DNA of 6,852 nt from Pseudonocardiales bacterium (GTDB taxonomy: Bacteria; Actinomycetota; Actinomycetes; Mycobacteriales; Pseudonocardiaceae): contig JAODNG010000382.1 of assembly GCA_025465385.1 (NCBI GenBank), positions 1-6,852 on the forward strand. Direction: 5' to 3'. The notes under the pieces are model-generated. The model ran no database searches. It saw only the letters and a program-made list of their open reading frames with translations, and was not told the DNA's origin. This document shows, piece after piece, positions 1-5,528 of this stretch (positions are counted from its first letter, which is position 1; every line of letters begins with the position of its first letter). A program made the position numbers and the translations under genes.

Positions 1-50
1 GGCCTTCGGGCGCACTCGCGGACGGGTCGACGCGGTCGGTGGCACAGCAG

Positions 51-70
51 GTGGGGCGAAGTGGGAGAAG
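51..70 (+). promoter_or_regulatory. Tandem GTGGG decamer repeat, MraZ-box-like
   Basis: Two directly abutting decamers, GTGGGGCGAA and GTGGGAGAAG, share the pattern GTGGG-N2-(G)AA at a 10-bp pitch, so both would face the same side of the helix. Known MraZ binding sites are direct repeats of TGGG or GTGG(A/T)G-like elements spaced about ten bases apart upstream of mraZ. The repeat also lies between the arms of a GGTGG (50-54) / CCACC (71-75) inverted repeat. Only two copies are visible, where three or more are usual, and no mraZ gene follows on this strand. The likeness is seen; regulation by MraZ is inference. Confidence 0.35.
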
Positions 71-137
71 CCACCGCCTGGCGGAAGTGTGACCGGATCT
101 CCCTGCCGTGCCCGGGGCCCGTCTGCGCAGTGCTACT

Positions 138-173
138 TATGATCAGGAATGGGGACAACCGCGGTCAGCGCTG
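138..173 (+). promoter_or_regulatory. Possible -10 element followed by two abutting palindromes
   Basis: TATGAT at 138-143 fits the TANNNT -10 pattern of actinobacterial housekeeping promoters. No good -35 is visible about 17 bases upstream. Transcription from it would begin near 150. Immediately downstream are two perfect 8-bp palindromes end to end, ACCGCGGT (158-165) and CAGCGCTG (166-173), placed where a repressor operator could lie. This would leave a moxR leader of about 210 bases. The promoter assignment is weak; the palindromes are read directly. Confidence 0.25.
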
Positions 174-353
174 TTCATTCTTCCCCTTCACGATCATGGT
201 GGTGGCGCCCGCGCGTTTGGTCGGAAGCTCCAGAGAATCGACACGACGTGAAAAACCCTCCCGCAGCGTGGTCATCCAGTCACGGTTTGACACACTCGAC
301 GCAGCGCCGACGTGGACCGGCCCCCGGTACACCAGCGACCAGCGACGATGGTC

Positions 354-357
354 AGGA
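354..357 (+). promoter_or_regulatory. Ribosome binding site of moxR
   Basis: AGGA lies 7 bases before the ATG at 365. It decides the start: the frame is open further upstream to an ATG at 149, but that extension of 72 residues is low-complexity and unlike any MoxR N-terminus. Confidence 0.6.
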
Positions 358-364
358 TCAAGTC

Positions 365-1465
365 ATGAGCAGCCGAGGTCTAAGTTCGCCGCCGGTCGCC
401 GACGTGCACACCGTTGCGCGGCGGATCGTGGGCAACATCGAGCGGATCCTGGTCGGCAAGCCCGACGCGGTCCGGACCGCAATGATCACCCTGCTTGCCG
501 AAGGCCACCTGCTGGTCGAGGACGTGCCAGGGGTGGGCAAGACGTCGCTGGCCAAGGCGTTGGCCCGGTCGATCGACTGCACGGTCACCCGGATCCAGTT
601 CACCCCGGACCTGCTGCCCAGCGACATCACCGGGGTCTCAGTCTTCAATCGCAGCACCGGCGATTTCGACTTCCGACCCGGCCCGGTTTTCGCCAACGTT
701 GTGGTCGGCGATGAGATCAACCGGGCCTCTCCCAAGACGCAATCAGCGCTGTTGGAGTGCATGGAAGAGCGTCAAGTCACCGTAGACGGGCACAGCTACC
801 CGCTCACCGGGCCGTTCATGGTGATTGCGACCCAGAACCCGGTGGAGATGGAAGGCACCTACCCGCTACCCGAAGCCCAGCGTGACCGGTTCACCGCCCG
901 GATCTCACTGGGCTATCCCGATCTTGCCGCCGAGCTTGCGATGGTCGACGAGCATGCAGCCACTGATCCGTTCGCCGCCCTGGAGCCGGTGTCCACCGCC
1001 GCCGAGGTGGGGACCTTGTGCCAAGCGGTTCGGCTGATTCACGTGTCGGCTGACCTGCGTCGCTACGTGGTGGAGGTGGTGAGTGCAACCCGACGGTTGC
1101 CCGAGCTTCGGCTAGGCGCATCGCCGCGCGCCACGCTGCAGCTAATGCGGGCTAGCCGGGCGGCCGCTGCACTGGCCGGCCGGGATTTCGTGGTACCCGA
1201 CGACGTGCAGATTATGGCGCAGCCGGTGCTGTCCCACCGGCTGGTACTCACCGCTCAGGCGCAGGTGGACCAGATCTCGCAGGAGGACGTGGTGCGCGAT
1301 GTGCTGGCGGCAGTGCCGGTACCCCAAGCGCCCACCGGACCACCGCCGGTCAGCCTCGACGGCAGCGTCCCGGACCGGACCGGACAACGCCCAGAAATGC
1401 ACCCCGAGAAGCGCGCCGAGCGCAACGGCGCGGTGGTGTGGCGCCGCTCGCCCCGGGTGACCTAG
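365..1465 (+). CDS. moxR: MoxR-family AAA+ ATPase
   Basis: A 366-residue AAA+ ATPase of the MoxR family, probably cytosolic, which uses ATP hydrolysis to remodel or activate partner proteins. Visible motifs are Walker A, PGVGKT at about 55-60 with K59 and T60; Walker B, VVVGDEINRA, with D116 and E117; sensor 1 N158 in ATQNP; arginine-finger candidates R173 and R175 in EAQRDRF; and sensor 2 R255 in GASPRA. The ATPase core and helical lid run to about residue 318. A proline-rich, then basic tail of about 45 residues follows and looks disordered. The start at 365 has a good AGGA site and gives a normal N-terminus. The gene opens an operon with DUF58 and transglutaminase genes, a standard MoxR context, so its clients are most likely those membrane proteins. 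All catalytic residues appear intact. The family call is firm; the client and process are inference. Confidence 0.95.
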   Translation: MSSRGLSSPPVADVHTVARRIVGNIERILVGKPDAVRTAMITLLAEGHLLVEDVPGVGKTSLAKALARSIDCTVTRIQFTPDLLPSDITGVSVFNRSTGDFDFRPGPVFANVVVGDEINRASPKTQSALLECMEERQVTVDGHSYPLTGPFMVIATQNPVEMEGTYPLPEAQRDRFTARISLGYPDLAAELAMVDEHAATDPFAALEPVSTAAEVGTLCQAVRLIHVSADLRRYVVEVVSATRRLPELRLGASPRATLQLMRASRAAAALAGRDFVVPDDVQIMAQPVLSHRLVLTAQAQVDQISQEDVVRDVLAAVPVPQAPTGPPPVSLDGSVPDRTGQRPEMHPEKRAERNGAVVWRRSPRVT

Positions 1466-2719
1466 GTGCCCCGGCAGTTCGCCGGTTTGACCACGCGCGG
1501 TTGGTGCCTGCTCGCCGCCGGGCTCGCCGCGGCGCTGTGCGCGGTGCTGGTCGACGAACGCGACCTGCTCCGGTTGGCGGCGTTCGCGATGATGCTTCCG
1601 CTGTCAGCCAGCGTCGTCGTGGGGTATACGCGGCACAGGCTGCGGGCCGACCGAGACGTGGTGCCTTCTCGGATCACGGTCGGCGGCGATTGTCAAGTGC
1701 GTCTGACCCTGCGCGGGACCGGGCGGCTGTGTTCCCAGCTGCTGGTCGAGGATGTGGTACCCGACGCACTGGGCGGCAGCTGCCGCGCCGTAGTCGCGCA
1801 TCCGCCGCGCAACGGTGCGGTACAGCTGAGCTATCCGCTACACCCGGTACAGCGCGGGGTGCACTCGCTGGGCCCGCTGATCGCGCGGATCACTGATCCA
1901 CTCGACCTTGCGCAGTACGGTCCCACGCTCGCCGGGCACAGCAGGCTGGTCGTGATCCCCGCTGTGGTGTCGCTGACCGGGTTGCCCGCTGGCGGTGGGC
2001 TGGGTACCAGCGAGGCGGCAGGGGGCCGGATGGGCTTCGGCCCGGGCCAGGACGAAGTGGTAGTACGCAGTTACCGGCATGGTGACGACTTACGCAAGGT
2101 GCACTGGCGCACGACAGCCCGACGAGACGAGCTGATGGTCCGGGTTGAGGAGTGGCCGGAGCGCGGCCGTGCCACCGTGCTGCTGGACCACCGGGCGGCG
2201 GCGCACCGCGGCGGCGGACCTGCCTCAAGCCTGGAATATGCGGTGACGCTCGCCGCCAGCGTGTATGTGCATCTGCGGCGGCACGCTCAGCAGGCGCGGC
2301 TGGTCACTGCCGACGGGCTGGTGTTGGCTGGTGCCGCCGATCAGACCGACCACACCATCGACACCGCGCTCGACGCCCTCGCCGCGCTGCGCGCGACCGA
2401 CCAGCCCGATCTGGCCAGCGGCCCCGCGATGGCCGGCCGGCAGGACGTGGTGGCGGTGCTCGGCGCCCTCGGGCCGGTGGCCATCGAGCAGCTGCTCGCG
2501 CATCGCCCACGCGGTAGGCGCAGCCACGCCGTGCTGCTGGACGTCGCAGCCTGGGATAGCGCCTCATCTGATCCGATCGGAGCGGATCCGGCGCAGGCTG
2601 CCCGCCTGCTCGTTGCGGCGGGCTGGTCGGTCGCGGTGGCCAGCCCGGAGCAGTCGCCGGCTTCGGTATGGGACCAGCTGTGCAGCAGTTCCCGCAGCAA
2701 GCTGGCGGCGCCGCGGTGA
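1466..2719 (+). CDS. DUF58 membrane-anchored protein
   Basis: A 417-residue DUF58 protein. The GTG start directly abuts the moxR stop (TAG|GTG), with a GGGTGA element 5 bases upstream inside the end of moxR, so translation is probably coupled. Two hydrophobic segments at about 12-29 and 34-54 would anchor it, leaving a large soluble part. The DUF58 signature lies at about 200-229, RSYRHGDDLRKVHW followed by TTARRDELMVR. The following strand, ATVLLDHRAAAH (D241), is where DUF58 proteins with a VWA-like fold often have a DxSxS metal-binding motif. Here it reads D-H-R-A-A, so the metal site is probably lost. The family has no defined biochemical activity; it nearly always occurs with MoxR ATPases and is a likely partner or client. 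A role in envelope assembly with the next gene is inference. Confidence 0.92.
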   Translation: MPRQFAGLTTRGWCLLAAGLAAALCAVLVDERDLLRLAAFAMMLPLSASVVVGYTRHRLRADRDVVPSRITVGGDCQVRLTLRGTGRLCSQLLVEDVVPDALGGSCRAVVAHPPRNGAVQLSYPLHPVQRGVHSLGPLIARITDPLDLAQYGPTLAGHSRLVVIPAVVSLTGLPAGGGLGTSEAAGGRMGFGPGQDEVVVRSYRHGDDLRKVHWRTTARRDELMVRVEEWPERGRATVLLDHRAAAHRGGGPASSLEYAVTLAASVYVHLRRHAQQARLVTADGLVLAGAADQTDHTIDTALDALAALRATDQPDLASGPAMAGRQDVVAVLGALGPVAIEQLLAHRPRGRRSHAVLLDVAAWDSASSDPIGADPAQAARLLVAAGWSVAVASPEQSPASVWDQLCSSSRSKLAAPR

Positions 2720-4998
2720 GCGAGTTGCGCACTGGAGTAGTGCCCGCCACGACCGCCGGGGTGGCCGTCGCGCTCGCCGCGACATCGTTGACGGGAGTGC
2801 TCGCGGGCTCGCGCTGGTGGGGCTTTGTGGTGCTCACGATTGCCGTCGTGGTAGCTGCCGGCGTGGCGCTGCACTGGCTACGGATGCCACCGATCGTTGT
2901 CGCGGCCGGCCAGCTAGCCGCGTTGGTAGGACTCGTCACTGCGGTATTCACCTCCGGAGGGTGGCTCGCCGTGCTACCGGGGCCATCCTCGGCGGAGCAG
3001 CTATGGACCTTGTTCGATGGAGCCGCCCAACAGATCCGGGTCGGGGTGCCCCCGATGGCACAGAGCACTGAGCTGCTCTGCCTGGTGGTGCTCGCCATCG
3101 GGCTGGTGGCCATCGCGGTGCACGCCTTGGTGGTCTCAGCCGGCGCACCCGCCTGCGCGGGGCTCGTGTTGTTGTGCGTGGTCACCGTGCCGGCCGCGGT
3201 GTCGGACCGGATGCTGCCCTGGTGGAGCTTCACGCTCAGTGCCGTGGGCTATGCGCTGCTGCTCGCCGTCGACAGCCGGCGCCGGCAACCAGCGTGGGGA
3301 CGGTCCGCCGGCTCTGGTAGCAACATCGTTGCCGTACCCGCTGCCGCGGTGGCGGTGGCTGGCAGTGCCATGCTGGTGGCCCTGGTCGTCGGAGCTACGG
3401 TGACGGCAGTGGGCACCGGCCGGTCGATTCACACCGGTGCCGCAAGTGGCCGGCCGCTGGGCGGGATCGGGTTGAATCCCTTTACTTCGCTGCGCGGGCA
3501 GCTGTCCGCCGGAGATGCCGTGCCGCTGTTCCGGGTCCGGGGGTTGGCACAACCGACCTACTTTCGGGCGCTGACACTGAGCCGGTTCACGCCTGGTCTG
3601 GGCTGGCAGATCGGCCCGCTGGACGGCGCGATACCAGCGCACGACGAGACCGCTGAGCGGTTGCCACTTCCCGCCGGCGTGGCGGCCCCGGTATCCGGGC
3701 CCACCCTGCAGGTGCAGATCGAGCCGATCAACTACGTGGACAGCTGGCTACCGTCGTTCGGCTACCCGCTGGCGCTAGGCGGCGTTGCCCCGGATTGGAG
3801 GTACGACCCCGCCGCGATCACCGTCTTCTCCGATCGCCGCCAGCGAGCGGCGGCGTACACCGAGCTAGGGGTGCTTCCGGAGCCGGATCCCCGGGTGCTG
3901 GGTGCACTGGCTCCCGCGGCCGGTGTCGCAAGCACGCCCGTCAATCTGCGATACCTCGACACCGGTGGGGTCGACCAGCGGGTTGCCCAGCTCGCTGCCC
4001 AGGTCACTGCGGGCAGCCGTACCGCCTTCGAGGCCACCGTCGCCCTCAACCGGTGGTTCACTGCGCCTCGTAACGGGTTTCGTTACGACCTGCGGACCGC
4101 GCCGGGCAACAGCGGGGACGATCTGGTGGACTTCCTGTTCACTGGCCGCCGGGGCTATTGCGAGCAGTTCGCATCGGCGATGGCGATCATGTTGCGGACG
4201 CTGCACGTGCCGGCCCGGGTCGCGGTCGGCTTCACCCCCGGGAGCGTCACCGGTGACTCGCGGTTGATCACTACCGACGACGCACATGCGTGGGTGGAGG
4301 CGTGGTTCCCCGGCGCTGGGTGGCTGCCGTTCGACGCGACTCCGCTGTCCGACGGGCGCACCGTGATACCAGGTTATGTGGCTACTGTCCCCGACGTATC
4401 GAGCAACACAGCGCCGCCGGCAGGGCCGCCGGTAGCCGGTACCCCCACGCCGGCGCCGTACGCGCCCCCCTCAACGGCGCCACGTCCCCCCGCGGGCAAC
4501 CCCGGACGCGCTGTGGACCCGGGCGCCAGCTCCAGGATCGGCCAAGGTGTGACCGGGCTGCTGCTGCTCGGTTTGCTAGCGGCGATCACCCCGTCGGGGA
4601 TACGCGAGCTCCGCCGTCGGCGGCGGCTGCGTCTGGTCGACGCCGGCGGCCCGCAGGCGATTTCAGCCGCCTGGGACGAGGTGTTGGCCGAATCTGTGGA
4701 TCGCGGCGTCGATCCCTGCGGCGGCGAGAGCGTACGGGCAACAGCGCAGCGGTTGGCCGACGAGCACGCCCTGGACGAACTGGGACAAGCCGGCCTGCGC
4801 GACTTGGTCGCCGCGGTGGAGAGATCCTGGTATGCCAACGTCGGTCACGGCCCATCGAACACCAGCCGATCCGGCATCTCGTTCGACAGTGAGCTGCGGC
4901 CTGCGTTTGACGCGGTGCGTGCCAGCCTGGCTCGGTGCTCGCCACCGACCCGCATGGCCCGGCTGCTACCGCGCTCGGTACTGCGCAAACGCTCTTAG
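2716..4998 (+). CDS. TgpA-like membrane transglutaminase (DUF3488 / transglutaminase core / DUF4129)
   Basis: A 760-residue polytopic membrane protein with a papain-like transglutaminase domain. The N-terminal third has about six or seven hydrophobic segments (roughly 10-31, 35-54, 57-78, 119-140, 144-163, 169-186, 205-233), as in DUF3488. A long extracytoplasmic part follows. The catalytic triad is C482 in GYCEQFASA, H524 in DDAHAWVEAW and D540 in LPFDATP. A Pro/Ala/Thr-rich linker (about 561-605) leads to a last transmembrane segment (about 610-627) and a cytoplasmic Arg-rich, helical DUF4129-like tail (about 640-740). The GTG start at 2716 overlaps the DUF58 stop by four bases (GTGA), a classic coupled start. 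An in-frame ATG at 2668 would add 16 residues inside the upstream gene and lacks a well-spaced ribosome binding site. The domain could cleave, crosslink or bind envelope peptides; the substrate is unknown. The triad is complete, so it is probably active. Confidence 0.93.
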   Translation: MSELRTGVVPATTAGVAVALAATSLTGVLAGSRWWGFVVLTIAVVVAAGVALHWLRMPPIVVAAGQLAALVGLVTAVFTSGGWLAVLPGPSSAEQLWTLFDGAAQQIRVGVPPMAQSTELLCLVVLAIGLVAIAVHALVVSAGAPACAGLVLLCVVTVPAAVSDRMLPWWSFTLSAVGYALLLAVDSRRRQPAWGRSAGSGSNIVAVPAAAVAVAGSAMLVALVVGATVTAVGTGRSIHTGAASGRPLGGIGLNPFTSLRGQLSAGDAVPLFRVRGLAQPTYFRALTLSRFTPGLGWQIGPLDGAIPAHDETAERLPLPAGVAAPVSGPTLQVQIEPINYVDSWLPSFGYPLALGGVAPDWRYDPAAITVFSDRRQRAAAYTELGVLPEPDPRVLGALAPAAGVASTPVNLRYLDTGGVDQRVAQLAAQVTAGSRTAFEATVALNRWFTAPRNGFRYDLRTAPGNSGDDLVDFLFTGRRGYCEQFASAMAIMLRTLHVPARVAVGFTPGSVTGDSRLITTDDAHAWVEAWFPGAGWLPFDATPLSDGRTVIPGYVATVPDVSSNTAPPAGPPVAGTPTPAPYAPPSTAPRPPAGNPGRAVDPGASSRIGQGVTGLLLLGLLAAITPSGIRELRRRRRLRLVDAGGPQAISAAWDEVLAESVDRGVDPCGGESVRATAQRLADEHALDELGQAGLRDLVAAVERSWYANVGHGPSNTSRSGISFDSELRPAFDAVRASLARCSPPTRMARLLPRSVLRKRS

Positions 4999-5014
4999 AA
5001 GCGCCCCTTCTGGG
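4999..5014. other. Short convergent junction
   Basis: Only 16 bases separate the stop codons of the plus-strand transglutaminase gene and the minus-strand DUF3040 gene. A small inverted repeat, GCCC (5003-5006) / GGGC (5012-5015), and an overlapping AGAAG (4997-5001) / CTTCT (5007-5011) are visible. Both are too short, and lack a T-run, to call an intrinsic terminator. Transcripts from the two sides therefore probably overlap at their 3' ends. Confidence 0.5.
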
Positions 5015-5407
5015 CTAATGCTCCTCGAAGCGGCGACGGAACCGCTGCTCCATCCGCTGGGCCAAAGTGCTTCGACCTTGCCCGGGTGACGATGGGCCCG
5101 CCGATCCCGCGCGCCGGCCATCACCAGCATGACGACGAGAGAAGATCGCGACGACAGCACCAGCAAACATCACCAAGAAGCCGAGGACGCTGATGACCGG
5201 AATTCCGATCGGGCGGAAGGGAAGCACGACACCGGCGACGAGGAGCAGCAGTCCCAGCAAGAAGAGCGCGATTCCCTGGATCCGGCGGCGGTGAGAAAGG
5301 CTGCGCATCCGGGCGCCCCGGACATTCGACGCGAACTTGGGATCCTCTGCATAGAGCGCGCGCTCTATCTGGTCGAGCAGACGCTGCTCGTGCTCGGAGA
5401 GTGGCAT
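5015..5407 (-). CDS. DUF3040 small two-pass membrane protein
   Basis: A 130-residue protein starting MPLSEHEQRLLDQIERAL, the conserved N-terminal signature of actinobacterial DUF3040 proteins. An amphipathic, acidic N-terminal helix is followed by Arg-rich residues (30-42), two transmembrane segments at about 43-63 and 67-89, and a basic, Gly/Ser-rich cytoplasmic tail ending RMEQRFRRRFEEH. The ATG at 5407 has a strong GGAGGAGGA site 3 bases upstream. The frame is open 72 residues further upstream, but that extension is Arg/Gly-rich and unlike the family. By recall it resembles M. tuberculosis Rv2169c, which lies near mraZ at the head of the division and cell wall cluster. Function is unknown. 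It lies 121 bases downstream of the polymerase gene on the same strand and has its own repeat-bearing upstream region, so it may have its own promoter. Confidence 0.92.
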   Translation of the reverse strand: MPLSEHEQRLLDQIERALYAEDPKFASNVRGARMRSLSHRRRIQGIALFLLGLLLLVAGVVLPFRPIGIPVISVLGFLVMFAGAVVAIFSRRHAGDGRRAGSAGPSSPGQGRSTLAQRMEQRFRRRFEEH

Positions 5408-5410
5408 CGC

Positions 5411-5419
5411 TCCTCCTCC
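5411..5419 (-). promoter_or_regulatory. Strong Shine-Dalgarno site of the DUF3040 gene
   Basis: Read on the minus strand, GGAGGAGGA ends 3 bases before the ATG at 5407; the inner GGAGG is at a normal distance. It fixes the start against the longer open frame and is the strongest ribosome binding site in the window. Confidence 0.75.
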
Positions 5420-5450
5420 GGCACTCCGGTTGTCGATATGGTGTCCGGCC

Positions 5451-5502
5451 CCGACGGTAGTACCTGTGGCGACCGCTCGCCTACCGTCGGCTCCTACCGT
5501 CG
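5451..5502. repeat. Three copies of the 9-mer CTACCGTCG upstream of the DUF3040 gene
   Basis: CTACCGTCG occurs at 5481-5489 and again at 5494-5502 as a direct repeat with a 13-bp pitch. Its exact reverse complement CGACGGTAG is at 5452-5460. The left and middle copies extend to a perfect 10-bp inverted repeat, CCGACGGTAG (5451-5460) and CTACCGTCGG (5481-5490), with a 20-base spacer. The array fills the middle of the 121-base gap between the polymerase stop and the DUF3040 start. On the minus strand a TANNNT hexamer, TATCCT (5508-5503), abuts the right-hand copy. The array could be a transcription factor operator or an RNA stem in the 5' leader. The repeats are exact; the role is inference. 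Confidence 0.6.
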
Positions 5503-5528
5503 AGGATACGAGCCCGCGGCGATATGGA

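Larger units (their letters stand above)
1..364. other. Upstream non-coding region of the moxR operon
   Basis: No convincing gene is visible here. Frames stay open by chance because the DNA is GC-rich, but the encoded peptides are Arg/Pro/Gly-rich and resemble no family I recognise. Two short frames that enter from the left edge end at TGA 90-92 and TGA 140-142; either could be the tail of a gene starting outside the window, but neither has a recognisable C-terminus. The stretch holds the GTGGG tandem repeat (51-70), a possible -10 hexamer (138-143), two adjacent palindromes (158-173), a TTGACA hexamer (287-292) with no good -10 partner, and the moxR ribosome binding site (354-357). Its length and the start-site signal at its end fit a promoter and leader for the operon downstream. 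Confidence 0.6.

Noticed and set aside
110..130. GC-rich inverted repeats (GGGCCC, CTGCGCAG) as a terminator
   Set aside because: Stems are short, overlapping palindromes with no T-run; common in GC-rich DNA.
287..292. Perfect TTGACA -35 hexamer ahead of moxR
   Set aside because: No TANNNT hexamer is found 16-19 bases downstream, so I do not call a promoter.
149..364. Upstream extension of moxR to the ATG at 149
   Set aside because: The 72 extra residues are low-complexity, match no MoxR N-terminus, and the ATG at 365 has a proper ribosome binding site.
2668..2715. Earlier ATG start for the transglutaminase gene
   Set aside because: It adds 16 residues inside the DUF58 gene without a well-spaced ribosome binding site; the GTGA overlap start fits better.
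2304..3233. Minus-strand open frame of 309 codons
   Set aside because: It lies antisense across the DUF58 and transglutaminase genes, has Ala/Thr/Pro/Arg-rich composition and no domain; a GC-rich shadow.
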